The notes under the pieces are model-generated. The model was not told where the DNA came from, searched no databases, and saw only the letters and a list, made by a program, of their open reading frames with translations. From assembly GCA_050633705.1 (NCBI GenBank), contig JBOEGZ010000008.1:20176-84175 (forward strand): 64,000 bases of DNA, given 5' to 3'. Position numbers and translations under genes: made by a program. Of this stretch, positions 27,442 to 36,134 are shown piece by piece. Source of the DNA: JAJFHI01 sp050633705 (GTDB lineage Bacteria; Pseudomonadota; Alphaproteobacteria; Rhizobiales; Hyphomicrobiaceae). Numbering within the stretch: position 1 is the first letter of the stretch; the number at the start of each line of letters is the position of its first letter.

Positions 27442-27906
27442 ATGCGCACGTGGAAAAGTTTTGCCGCCGTGATTGCAATCATCGCTTTGGTTGTTGCTAT
27501 GAGTTACGCATATGTTGGCCTATCCATACCTACAACAGTCAACGACGAAGGAAAGACAATGACCACAGACACAGGCCTGCAGATTACCGATACTGTTGTC
27601 GGTACCGGTGTAACGCCAAGCCGAGGGCAAACGTGCGTAATGCATTATACAGGCTGGCTTTATGAAAACGGTGCCAAGGGCCAAAAATTCGACAGTTCGG
27701 TCGATCGCGGAACGCCGTTTGAGTTTGCGATCGGTACGGGCCAGGTGATCGGTGGTTGGGATCAAGGCGTTGCAACCATGAAAGTTGGTGGCAAGCGCAC
27801 GCTCATCATTCCTCCGGAGTTGGGCTACGGCGAACGTGGTGCAGGTGGTGTTATTCCACCAAACGCAACGCTGATGTTCGATGTTGAATTGCTTGACGTA
27901 AAGTAA
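27442..27906 (+). CDS. FKBP-type peptidyl-prolyl cis-trans isomerase
   Basis: A 154-residue protein with one N-terminal hydrophobic segment (residues about 6–25), which could be a signal peptide or anchor, followed by one FKBP domain. Conserved parts are VMHYTGWL, GQVIGGWDQGV and GYGERGAGG–VIPPNATL–FDVELLDV, covering the prolyl isomerase pocket. A periplasmic folding role is implied by the leader. It is followed 10 nt later by a strong terminator and so appears monocistronic. Confidence 0.93.
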   Translation: MRTWKSFAAVIAIIALVVAMSYAYVGLSIPTTVNDEGKTMTTDTGLQITDTVVGTGVTPSRGQTCVMHYTGWLYENGAKGQKFDSSVDRGTPFEFAIGTGQVIGGWDQGVATMKVGGKRTLIIPPELGYGERGAGGVIPPNATLMFDVELLDVK

Positions 27907-27916
27907 GACAGGACGT

Positions 27917-27962
27917 GTGGTGGTGAAAGGCTTGCATCAGGCTTTACCACCACATTTTTTTT
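27917..27962 (+). terminator. Intrinsic terminator after the FKBP gene
   Basis: A stem GTGGTGGTGAAAG (27917–27929) pairs with CTTTACCACCAC (27942–27953) with one bulged G, followed by A and a run of eight T residues. A textbook Rho-independent terminator. Confidence 0.9.
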
Positions 27963-28085
27963 CGCAAGTGATCAATCGTTGATGATTGCTTGAATTCGCC
28001 ACACCACAAAAATCAACGCATTGAGCCAACTCATTAGGCCAACTTGTAATGGCCACGCGTGATGGTCTCGCCGACAAAAACACAT

Positions 28086-28634
28086 TTACTGGGCGAGCAG
28101 CAGTCCTGCCATAACAACCATACCTAAGTCTTCGGTGAGTGTTACGGTTGATAAGGGCACGCTCAAGATATTGCCCATGCATGGGCAATTGATATTCAAA
28201 CCTTCACGCAAGGCTTTGATGACGCCAATGGCGCCAAACCCAAAAACGGCAATTGTGATTACGTAGACGAGGTCGGGCATGATGAAGGCGAGGTAGGTAA
28301 GCCCCAACCCCAATTCAATGAATGGATAAACAAGTCCGTAAGTTGGGTTGGCTTTTGCCAAAAGGTCATATTTGGCGAAACCAGATCTAAAACCGTTGAG
28401 GTCAAATAATTTAAGAAGAGCAAACACGATCAGGAATACACCCATATAGGCATGCATAAAGCCTGACATCGCGCTTGTGCCAGCGGGTGCAGAAAACCCG
28501 CTCGTCAGTGCAAGAGCCGCGAGGCCGGAGGTGACAACGAGACATGCCAGCGGCCAATAAGCGCTGAGTTTATCGATAAGATTTAGATGTCCGGTGTTGT
28601 CTGCATGCAGGTGTTGGCGTTCGAGGCGACCCAT
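28086..28634 (-). CDS. MauE/DoxX-like integral membrane protein
   Basis: A 182-residue protein with four to five transmembrane helices. The central AYMGVFLIVFALLKLFDLNGF, then YPFIELGLGL and the C-terminal Cys pair in INCPCMGN followed by LSTVTLTEDLGM, match the MauE/DoxX-like group often found beside thiol-redox or methylamine genes. The CPC motif is retained on the cytosolic or periplasmic face. The ATG at 28634 has GGAGAATGCT ahead; the longer frame to 28880 crosses the divergent promoter and is rejected. No mau genes are nearby, so it is better viewed as a generic thiol-redox-linked membrane protein. Confidence 0.8.
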   Translation of the reverse strand: MGRLERQHLHADNTGHLNLIDKLSAYWPLACLVVTSGLAALALTSGFSAPAGTSAMSGFMHAYMGVFLIVFALLKLFDLNGFRSGFAKYDLLAKANPTYGLVYPFIELGLGLTYLAFIMPDLVYVITIAVFGFGAIGVIKALREGLNINCPCMGNILSVPLSTVTLTEDLGMVVMAGLLLAQ

Positions 28635-28725
28635 AGCATTCTCCAATTCGGCATTTACAACACTTAATCTAATGTCTGTGGCACGCAATTTCCATAACTG
28701 TGACGATGTTGGCAAAAAATCACAT

Positions 28726-28773
28726 ATTGTCCGGTGCAAGAGATCAACCATTGTGTTCGCCAGACCGGACAAT
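28726..28773. promoter_or_regulatory. Perfect 10-bp inverted repeat in a divergent promoter region
   Basis: ATTGTCCGGT (28726–28735) is repeated as ACCGGACAAT (28764–28773), with 28 nt between. It lies between the divergently transcribed MauE-like and asparaginase genes, about 50 nt before the asparaginase ATG. The two half-sites are 38 bp apart, a spacing suited to two bound regulator subunits on one face of the helix. The regulator is unknown. Confidence 0.5.
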
Positions 28774-28823
28774 GTATGCAACAAAACAAATTCAAATCCC
28801 CACGGCGGAAAGACGACTGAGAT

Positions 28824-29837
28824 ATGGCCAATCCGGTTTTGATAGAGGTCACGCGTGGGCCGTTGGTGGAAAGTTTCCATACCGGCTCACTTGCACTGGT
28901 GCGACCAGATGGTGAGATTGTATTGGCGATGGGGGATGTAACCAGCGATGTATTTCCACGCTCGGCGATTAAGGCTCTGCAAGCCATTCCACTTGTAGAA
29001 AGTGGTGCCGCCGATGCGTTTGGTTACGGTGCGCCTGAGATTGCGCTGGCGTGTGCGTCACATACGGGCACCCAACGCCATGTGGATTTGGCCGGCGATA
29101 TGCTGAAAGCCCTTGAGCTGGATACCAATGCTCTTGGCTGTGGGATACATCCACCATTGGCAATGCCAGCGGCTAAGGCGTTGTGGACGTCAGGGGGGGA
29201 GGCGACCCAGTTGCACAACAATTGCTCTGGCAAACACGCTGGAATGCTGGCGACCGCCAAACATTTTGGCGATTCACTCGACGAATATTGGCTGCCAAGC
29301 CATCCTGTGCAACAGCGTGTGCATGACACATTAAGTGAATTGTGTGATCGAGAGCTGGGTAACAATGTCATGGGCTTTGATGGATGTTCGGTGCCAAACT
29401 GGGCGATGCCGCTGCAGGTGATGGCACAAATATTTGCCAAGGTGACAACTGGCAGGGGAATGTCCGGACGGCGACGCGATGCGGTAAATCGTATTTGTCA
29501 TGCGTGTTGGGCAGAGCCTGAATTGGTGGCAGGGCCAGGGCGCGCTGATTCCGTCATTATGCGTGCGGTGCCAGGTCGCGTGTTTATGAAAACCGGTGCT
29601 GAGGGTGTCTATTGCGGGGCGTTACCAGAGGCAGAGTTGGGTTTTGCCTTAAAGATTGACGACGGTTTGACGCGCGCCTCTGCCGGTGCTGCGATTGCCC
29701 TGATCGAAACGTTGCTGCCCGATGCTCGAGGACTGATGAAGCGGCGGACGATTAAAAGTTGGCGGGGTATTGAGGTTGGAGAGATTCGGACTGGACCAGA
29801 TTTAGCTGATGCCTTAGCCAAACTCGCGTGTCAGTAA
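28824..29837 (+). CDS. L-asparaginase, ReAV (PF06089) type
   Basis: A 337-residue asparaginase unrelated to the E. coli enzymes, of the rhizobial class first known from Rhizobium etli. It hydrolyses L-asparagine to aspartate and ammonia. The active-site residues described for ReAV can all be placed one position earlier: Ser47 and Lys50 in PRSAIK, Cys134 and Lys137 in NNCSGKHAG, and Cys188 in DGCSVPN, so the zinc site should be intact. No signal peptide. It is divergent from the MauE-like gene across a region with a 10-bp inverted repeat. Confidence 0.92.
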   Translation: MANPVLIEVTRGPLVESFHTGSLALVRPDGEIVLAMGDVTSDVFPRSAIKALQAIPLVESGAADAFGYGAPEIALACASHTGTQRHVDLAGDMLKALELDTNALGCGIHPPLAMPAAKALWTSGGEATQLHNNCSGKHAGMLATAKHFGDSLDEYWLPSHPVQQRVHDTLSELCDRELGNNVMGFDGCSVPNWAMPLQVMAQIFAKVTTGRGMSGRRRDAVNRICHACWAEPELVAGPGRADSVIMRAVPGRVFMKTGAEGVYCGALPEAELGFALKIDDGLTRASAGAAIALIETLLPDARGLMKRRTIKSWRGIEVGEIRTGPDLADALAKLACQ

Positions 29838-29853
29838 GAATTTGAAAAACGCA

Positions 29854-31236
29854 TCACACCGCCGTATTTACCGCGACAGTGACATTGCCAATTTTGCTCG
29901 TGTTATTTGCAAGTTCTGCATCGATAGCGCGGCCAAACTCGTGCCTCATGATAGCGCCATCTTTTGCACCCGAGATCATGTTATTGGTGACCGAACATGC
30001 TGCGTTCTTCGCGTTTGAAGAAATCAAAATTCCGTATCTGGAGTTGCGAATAAGATTTCCGCTGGCGATGATATCCCTCATGTTGGCGCCCCATCCCATA
30101 ATGATACCAGCAGAGGTAGCTCCTTCAATTGTGTTGCCAGTCACCGATGTATCGGCTTCGACAAAAATGCCGTTACCACGTTTGTCATGGGGCTCGTGTT
30201 CGCGACGAAGAAGATTGCGAATGAGGTTGCCTTGGACAACACCAAGACGCCCGCCTTGACTGAAGTTTGTCATGGAGATGCCGGTGGCGGCAGTGTCCAC
30301 AACGTTGTTGGCAATCAAAGCGCCTTGAAATCCAAATTCTGAATAAAGGGCGACTTCACCGATACGTTGGCAATGGTTTGCGACCATCTGAATGTTGGAC
30401 GCTGAATTTGCTCGAACGGCTGAGTAGGCGCAATCGGAGATGTGGTTGTTGATGACCTGAACGTTGTTTGCGCGAAAAACGTTAATACCGTTTCCGTTTT
30501 GGCCCGATCCGCCAGCGCTGGCTTTAATGTTTGATATGCGGTTGTTGGCAACCAAACTGGCGTCGTCGCCTGGATGGTTCCGCCAAACTTGGATGCCGTT
30601 ATTTTTACAATCTAAGACAGTATTGTTGGAAATCGTCAGTCCTTGCGATTGTAAAGCATGAATGGCGGCCGTGCCAGCATTGGAGATTTCACAGCCATCA
30701 ATCACGCCTCGGCAGTTTGTGAGGTGGATTGCGTCGTGTGTACTGTTTCGCGCGGAAATGCTTTTGAGTTTCAAGTCAGCGCAGAGTGATATTTGTAGAA
30801 TGTTTTTAGCTGCACCTGTGCCATCAAGGGTCAGGTCGCAAAGGCTGAGATGAGACGCACCCGCGCTTGCCATGAGCGGTTTGTCTTGACTTGCCAGCAG
30901 CACCGTGGCTGGGCCGGAGCCAATTAAGCGGACATAATCGGGAAGTTTCAGGTCGTTGATAATGTAAGTGCCAGGACCAAGCCGAAGGCTTGTTTTGACA
31001 ACCGCTGCGGCATGCAAAGCGGCTTGCAAGGTGAGTGTCTGGTCTTTGGTGCTGTTTGCGACCAGGCCAAATTTTGCACTTTCCAACTCATGTGCTGGAG
31101 GCGCTGGTGTTGGCGGGGCTTTGCTCCGTGCGCTTGCAGGCGCGGTCAGGCCCAGTCCCAAAACGACACCGGTCGTTGTGCCGGTCGCAAGGAAAGCTCT
31201 GCGATCAAGGTTTTTATTTAAATGTTTGCTGGTCAT
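29854..31236 (-). CDS. Tat-exported right-handed beta-helix protein, TIGR03808 family
   Basis: A 460-residue protein. The N-terminus has a twin-arginine signal (DRRAFLATG and a hydrophobic stretch ending in PASARS). The mature part consists of imperfect Asn-rich repeats such as ITNCRGVIDGCEI and NNGIQVWRN, the pattern of a parallel beta-helix (pectin-lyase-like). It matches the rhizobial family of twin-arginine repeat proteins TIGR03808. The ATG at 31236 is preferred to the earlier start at 31278. It may bind or modify a surface polysaccharide, but no lyase residues can be assigned. Confidence 0.88.
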   Translation of the reverse strand: MTSKHLNKNLDRRAFLATGTTTGVVLGLGLTAPASARSKAPPTPAPPAHELESAKFGLVANSTKDQTLTLQAALHAAAVVKTSLRLGPGTYIINDLKLPDYVRLIGSGPATVLLASQDKPLMASAGASHLSLCDLTLDGTGAAKNILQISLCADLKLKSISARNSTHDAIHLTNCRGVIDGCEISNAGTAAIHALQSQGLTISNNTVLDCKNNGIQVWRNHPGDDASLVANNRISNIKASAGGSGQNGNGINVFRANNVQVINNHISDCAYSAVRANSASNIQMVANHCQRIGEVALYSEFGFQGALIANNVVDTAATGISMTNFSQGGRLGVVQGNLIRNLLRREHEPHDKRGNGIFVEADTSVTGNTIEGATSAGIIMGWGANMRDIIASGNLIRNSRYGILISSNAKNAACSVTNNMISGAKDGAIMRHEFGRAIDAELANNTSKIGNVTVAVNTAV

Positions 31237-31293
31237 ACCGCTTATAAAGCAAGCCTTGCGCCAGATATGGCGCCTCAATCATTTGCATTAACC

Positions 31294-31935
31294 TTAGCGT
31301 TGACCGGGCTTTGTTTCTAAGCATTCCAAGACAATCTCAACCCCTCCGGCGATGGCGCGTTCGAACGTGAAACCGTTCTTGTTATCGGCGGGAGAGAATG
31401 TTGTTGGCAAGTGAACGAACCCGCTACAAGCGCTAGGTTTGCCTGCGGCATCGAAGGCCAGGGAATGGTAAAGAACAGTGTTGCAAAGGTAGCGCCCAGG
31501 ATCGGTCGAAAGCTCCACTGGAAAATGGTGACGTTTCAGCCTGGCCACGATGCGGTCTGAAGGGAATGTTGCGTTTTGTTTTTCAGGGCCGGTTTGCGAT
31601 ATACAATTGTCAACAGGAAGTCTGCCGTTAGCGTCTTCAGAGTTTTCGCAGACGTTGTAGGCCTGGCTTTCGATCACAAACCCTTCGGCGCGATCTGAGA
31701 CGCCAAAGTGCAGACAAACATCAGGCAGGTGGCGCTGCATGATCGTGTTCAAAATCTGTGGTCCGGCCTCCCATTCGGTTGGTAATATTTGCTCCAGAAC
31801 CGTGGTGTCTGAAAAACAGTTTTCAATTTCGCGCGCCAATTTGTGAACGAACGGGCCAGATACATTTTCCCGCGTTCCTGGAAACGGACCAAAACCCGTC
31901 AACAAAACAGTCGTATTGGCACTTGAAGCAGTCAT
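31294..31935 (-). CDS. Pyroglutamyl-peptidase I family protein (C15)
   Basis: A 213-residue cytosolic cysteine peptidase-like protein that would remove N-terminal pyroglutamate. It starts with the family segment VLLTGFGPF. A Glu-Cys-His triad can be placed: Glu in FVIESQAYN, Cys in GRYLCNTVLY and His in SGFVHLP. The Glu environment differs from the classical ERVAIN, so specificity may be altered. It ends about 58 nt upstream of the beta-helix gene on the same strand, and meaB lies upstream. Confidence 0.85.
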   Translation of the reverse strand: MTASSANTTVLLTGFGPFPGTRENVSGPFVHKLAREIENCFSDTTVLEQILPTEWEAGPQILNTIMQRHLPDVCLHFGVSDRAEGFVIESQAYNVCENSEDANGRLPVDNCISQTGPEKQNATFPSDRIVARLKRHHFPVELSTDPGRYLCNTVLYHSLAFDAAGKPSACSGFVHLPTTFSPADNKNGFTFERAIAGGVEIVLECLETKPGQR

Positions 31936-31982
31936 GCGTTTGATTTCGGGCCTTGCCTAGTTGTTGAGCGGCGACGAAAAAA

Positions 31983-32999
31983 TTATAGCCCCATCAAGCT
32001 GAGAATGCGATCAACGGCGAGTGTCGGCAGCAGCTTTCCGTTGCGCACATCAGACTCAATTTTTGGCAACTGGGCCGCGACATTTGGGTTGGCCCGTAAT
32101 GCCGACAATAAGCGATCTTCCATCATGTCACGCATCCAGGCGACGGCTTGTTCCTGGCGGCGACTTTGAAACTCCCCGCTTGCTGTCATTTTTTCTCGAT
32201 ATTCGCACATCCGCTCCCAAAGCGTATCGAGGTTGCGGTTTTCGTGACCCGAGATCGTGATAACAGGCGGCGACCAAGTTTGTGAATTCGGTTTGAGGAT
32301 GTGTAGGGCATTGCGATATTCGGAAGCGGCACGCTCGGCTCTCATGACGTTGTCGCCATCGGCTTTGTTGATGCAAATCATATCTGCGATTTCAATGACG
32401 CCTTTTTTGATGCCTTGAAGATCGTCGCCACCACCTGCCAAAAGTAGCACCAAAAAGAAATCGACCATATCGGCAACGGACGTTTCGGACTGACCAACAC
32501 CAACGGTTTCAACAATAATGACATCAAAGCCGGCCGCTTCGACGAGCGCCATGGTTTCACGCGTTTTGCGCGTTACGCCGCCGAGCGTGCCAGAGGTAGG
32601 CGACGGGCGGATGAAAGCGCCGGGGCTTTGCGACAAGCGGCTCATGCGGGTTTTGTCACCAAGAATGGAACCCCCGGTGCGCCGTGATGTCGGGTCCACC
32701 GCCAGGACGGCGACCTTGTGTCCGGCTTCGACCAGGTTAATACCAAATTGATCAATCGTGGTTGATTTGCCAACGCCGGGTACGCCGGTAAATCCGATGC
32801 GTAGCGATTTGCCGGTTTGGGGCAGCAACAGCTGCAAGAGTTGTTGCGCTTTCGTCCCGTGGGCGGGATTGGAGCTTTCGACCAACGTTATGGCACGAGC
32901 GAGCATCGCGCGGTTGCCTGCTTGGATGCCACTTGCCAGCTCGTCGATTGTGGGACCAGTTTGTTTCCCAGAAGCCTGTGTTGGTGCGCTATTTGTCAC
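31983..32999 (-). CDS. meaB: Methylmalonyl-CoA mutase-associated GTPase MeaB
   Basis: A 338-residue G3E-family GTPase that loads and protects the adenosylcobalamin cofactor of methylmalonyl-CoA mutase. Walker A is FTGVPGVGKST; switch and base motifs are VDPTSRRTGGSILGDKTRM, ETVGVGQSE and CINKADGDN. The start is GTG 32999. It is not adjacent to the mutase genes, but mutB is 5 kb and mutA 26 kb away in this window. Upstream lies a divergent gap of 270 nt to the DUF900 hydrolase gene. Confidence 0.95.
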   Translation of the reverse strand: MTNSAPTQASGKQTGPTIDELASGIQAGNRAMLARAITLVESSNPAHGTKAQQLLQLLLPQTGKSLRIGFTGVPGVGKSTTIDQFGINLVEAGHKVAVLAVDPTSRRTGGSILGDKTRMSRLSQSPGAFIRPSPTSGTLGGVTRKTRETMALVEAAGFDVIIVETVGVGQSETSVADMVDFFLVLLLAGGGDDLQGIKKGVIEIADMICINKADGDNVMRAERAASEYRNALHILKPNSQTWSPPVITISGHENRNLDTLWERMCEYREKMTASGEFQSRRQEQAVAWMRDMMEDRLLSALRANPNVAAQLPKIESDVRNGKLLPTLAVDRILSLMGL

Positions 33000-33270
33000 G
33001 ATACTTATTTCAATTTCGGTTTAAGTTAGGTTTTGCGTGCGGACGATGGGCAGAAAATGGCGTCAGCGCAACCCAGAATAGAACGTCTTTGCTTGGGTTT
33101 TCCGCACACATCTGGGCTTTTGTCCAGCATGACAATAAAACGACGTTGCCGAATGATCGCAATATGGCAGAGATTTGGTGTCGACAAAGTCCCTGATGGC
33201 TTTGTTTGCGTTGAGAGCATTGATAAGGTCTGGCGACAATGTTGATGCTGAGTTTTCCTGGGTGAGATAG

Positions 33271-34902
33271 ATGCTTGATTTGCCGCCGCTTGTTTTTAAT
33301 GGCTTGGCCATTGTTCTAGGGTTAGGGCTTTATGCCGTTTCATGGTGGTTGTTGCGTGATTTGCCGCTCGCAATGAAGATCCTGGGCCGGGTCTTGATGT
33401 TGTTTGTCGTTTTGCTTCCCTTTGCATTGCTCATCACGGTATTTGAGAAGAATGGTGGGCCAATGGCACCGCCACCCTTTACCGACGAGTACGCTGAATC
33501 CGAAGTCGAAAAACCCAAAGAGCCGGCAAAAAACGAACCTGAAGAAAAAACCGTCGAAGAAGAAAGCCCCACCGACACTGACAAAGAGGCGCGCAAGCCA
33601 GAAACGCCGCCATCAGCAAATGGCAGCGGTTCTGATGATGTGAGTGGTGGTGAAGGTGGTGGTGGGTCCAGTGGTGATGAGGCTGGAGGTGAAGTTGGTG
33701 GTGCATCTGCGCCTTCAAGCGAAACGGAGCGTGCAGATAGCGATGAGGCAAAACCCGGCAGTGCCAAATCTCGCAAACGCGCAACGCGCAGCCTGGAGAC
33801 AACGGAAAAAAGTACCTCTGGTTCAAGTCCGAATGAAATTGGCGCAACGGTAGCTGATGAAAAGGAAAAGAGTGAATGGGATGTGGTCCCTGTTTACTTC
33901 GGCACGGATCGGGCGCGCGAACCAAGTGAGAAGCGGTTGGAATACAATGCCAACCGCGCGCGACGCCTCGAGCTTGGCCGCGCATTGGTCACAGTGCCAC
34001 GAGTACATCAAATCCCCAACATTGAGCGACCGTGGAAAATTACGATTCCGTATTTCAACGTCACGGTTTATGAAGAAGATGAAGATCCCAAAAAGCATTT
34101 CACGATGCAGGAAATAAAGTCCATGACGCAAGAGCAGCTCATGGTTCTTGTTCGTGAACGTATTGGTGGCTCAAAACGCTTTAAAGATCATGCGTTGGTG
34201 TTTATCCATGGCTACAACACCAGTTTCGATTTGGCGGTCTATCGCACCGCACAGATCGCTTATGACATTGACTATGACGGTGCACCGTTTGTTTACAGCT
34301 GGCCGTCGGGTGGAAATGTTGCAAGTTACACCTATGACCTTGGAAGTGCCGCACAATCAGAGCCGTATTTGCGCGAGTTCTTGACCATGGTCTCGCAAAA
34401 GAGTGGCGCTACGCGGATAAGTGTGATTGCCCACTCGATGGGCAATCAGCCGTTGCTGCGCGTGCTGCAAGACTTCACCCGCACGTCGCCGCCAGGCATC
34501 AAAATCGATCAGCTTATTTTGGCAGCCCCCGACGTCGACAGCGATACGTTCGAGAATATTGCCAGCACGCTGCAACCGTTGGCCGACGGGATCACGCTTT
34601 ATGCCGCCTCGAACGATCGGGCCCTTAATGCATCGGAAAGCTTTCATCGCAGCCCGCGCGCTGGCGATGTGCCTGAAGATGGTCCAATTATTCTGCAAGG
34701 TCTCGACACAATCGATGTGTCGGCGATTAGTATGGACAGTCTCGGCTTGCACCACTCGGGCTACGCTGAAAACAACAAGTTGTTGCAAGATATCGGTCGT
34801 CTCATCGAGACGGGGCAGCGCCCGCCCAATTTGCGCGTCCCTGGTCTCGAGGTTATTTCCACCGAAAAAGGGTCCTACTGGCGCTATCCTGCGGTACCTT
34901 AG
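33271..34902 (+). CDS. Membrane-anchored DUF900 alpha/beta hydrolase
   Basis: A 543-residue protein in three parts. Residues about 6–55 form two hydrophobic helices. Residues about 60–195 are a low-complexity linker rich in Pro, Glu, Lys, then Gly/Ser. Residues 200–540 are a DUF900 (esterase/lipase-like) domain beginning VPVYFGTDRA, with the oxyanion segment FIHGYNTSF, the nucleophile elbow VIAHSMGN, an Asp in LILAAPDVDSD and a late His in LGLHHSGYA. The catalytic triad therefore seems intact. The ATG at 33271 follows GGTGAG. The long linker would let the hydrolase domain reach away from the membrane. Substrate unknown. Confidence 0.85.
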   Translation: MLDLPPLVFNGLAIVLGLGLYAVSWWLLRDLPLAMKILGRVLMLFVVLLPFALLITVFEKNGGPMAPPPFTDEYAESEVEKPKEPAKNEPEEKTVEEESPTDTDKEARKPETPPSANGSGSDDVSGGEGGGGSSGDEAGGEVGGASAPSSETERADSDEAKPGSAKSRKRATRSLETTEKSTSGSSPNEIGATVADEKEKSEWDVVPVYFGTDRAREPSEKRLEYNANRARRLELGRALVTVPRVHQIPNIERPWKITIPYFNVTVYEEDEDPKKHFTMQEIKSMTQEQLMVLVRERIGGSKRFKDHALVFIHGYNTSFDLAVYRTAQIAYDIDYDGAPFVYSWPSGGNVASYTYDLGSAAQSEPYLREFLTMVSQKSGATRISVIAHSMGNQPLLRVLQDFTRTSPPGIKIDQLILAAPDVDSDTFENIASTLQPLADGITLYAASNDRALNASESFHRSPRAGDVPEDGPIILQGLDTIDVSAISMDSLGLHHSGYAENNKLLQDIGRLIETGQRPPNLRVPGLEVISTEKGSYWRYPAVP

Positions 34903-35183
34903 GCTGCTCGGTCACGCGGTTTGAAGACAACCAAAGCAATTGATGGACAGTCTTTTGTGTGCTTGAGCCTTTGTGCGTGCAGGGGCGAAGCTACACCTGT
35001 CCGTTGTGTTTTCTGGTGCGTTTTCTGGCTAGGCTTGTGAGCGTTTGCGTCATTGTAAACCTGCGCGGTGCGGCGTGATTGCGCGCCACATACAACAAAT
35101 GAACGATTTCTCAACTGATGTTTCATATTGTGACAGTCAGCGTGGCGTTGGATGCGTCTGCGTTTGAAGCGTGAGGGATTGTG

Positions 35184-35621
35184 ATGCCAAAAACAAATGC
35201 CATCATTAGATATTGTGTTGTTGTTGTCAGTGCACTTTTGCTGTTAGGTCCGACACCGGCAGGCGCTGACCAAACCTTCGTCTGTAACGATGGAACATCT
35301 GTAACTGTGGCTTTCGCAGAACTGGCAAAGATGAAGAAGACAAACGCGTGTGTCGCATCCTATTTTAAGCGTGCGCCAGCAAAGACCACGAAAACACAGA
35401 GTGAAGTGGCCACGCGCTCAGGCGCCAAAAAGCCAACCGCGCACACCCCAGATGCGGCACTGGTTGAGGCAAAGCTGCGACCAACGAAACAGGCCACCCG
35501 AAAAAGCAAAGCCAAAGCGGTTGCTACCGCGCCCGTTGCCTTTGCTAACACCGATTTTCGCAATGTGCGCATCATCAATGCCAAGCCCGGCGCGCGTGCG
35601 ATTTATAGACATCACCAATAG
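35184..35621 (+). CDS. Small exported Lys/Ala-rich protein of unknown function
   Basis: A 145-residue protein with a signal peptide (residues about 8–30, ending GADQT). A short folded part holds two Cys residues (TFVCNDGTSVTV and KKTNACVASYFK). The rest is a basic Lys/Ala/Thr-rich region without repeats, ending in RNVRIINAKPGARAIY. The ATG at 35184 follows a GAGGGA ribosome site. It stands alone between the DUF900 gene and phaZ. No family recognised. Confidence 0.65.
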   Translation: MPKTNAIIRYCVVVVSALLLLGPTPAGADQTFVCNDGTSVTVAFAELAKMKKTNACVASYFKRAPAKTTKTQSEVATRSGAKKPTAHTPDAALVEAKLRPTKQATRKSKAKAVATAPVAFANTDFRNVRIINAKPGARAIYRHHQ

Positions 35622-36134
35622 GCCTTGGTGGTGCATTGATTGTTTTAAGCGCTCCTCTCCCGCAGCCCGTTTGGGCGCAAAGCATGGCGTTTATTCTCTA
35701 CAAGCGGTCGGAACCGTGCGACCCAAACATCGAAACATTGAGATGAAATGTTTGGCAAATGCGCCAACTTCAAAGAATCAGCGTCGATCGCAGTGAGTTG
35801 AAATGGCAACTGTTCACCTAATTGGCATTTTTGTGAATTAAATTTACGCTGCTAATTTGTCCGCGAGCTGCATATATGGCGGTGTCGAAAAAAAACTGCG
35901 ACATACCACCCGAAAGACTGAAAACATTGGTTATTAACGGTAATTAACCAAAACTTTTTCGCTTTGATGCATCGCGATGTTGCAAGTCTTTGTTTCTTTA
36001 TCCTCGCATTCTCGGCTTGAAACAGAATTCCTAGTGCAGGTGTACCTTGACGGTTTGGCGCAATAATGTTGCGCTTGCTAACAAGTCACCACTGCAACGG
36101 CCTTAAAAAAACTGGGGTCGAACAAGGAATACGC
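35622..36134. other. Gap of about 510 nt upstream of phaZ
   Basis: No gene seen. The 3' half is AT-rich, with a 25-bp palindrome at 35927–35951 (separate entry). The phaZ ribosome site AAGGA is about 7 nt before the ATG at 36135. Confidence 0.5.
35927..35951. promoter_or_regulatory. 25-bp near-palindrome upstream of phaZ
   Basis: TTGGTTA (35927–35933) and TAACCAA (35945–35951) are perfect 7-bp arms around an 11-nt centre. The same stretch contains TTAA–6 nt–TTAACC, close to but one base short of the CtrA consensus spacing. It lies about 185 nt before the phaZ start, a plausible operator position. Confidence 0.45.

Noticed and set aside
28635..28880. Longer MauE-like protein starting at 28880
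   Set aside because: The extension crosses the divergent promoter and inverted repeat and overlaps the asparaginase coding region.
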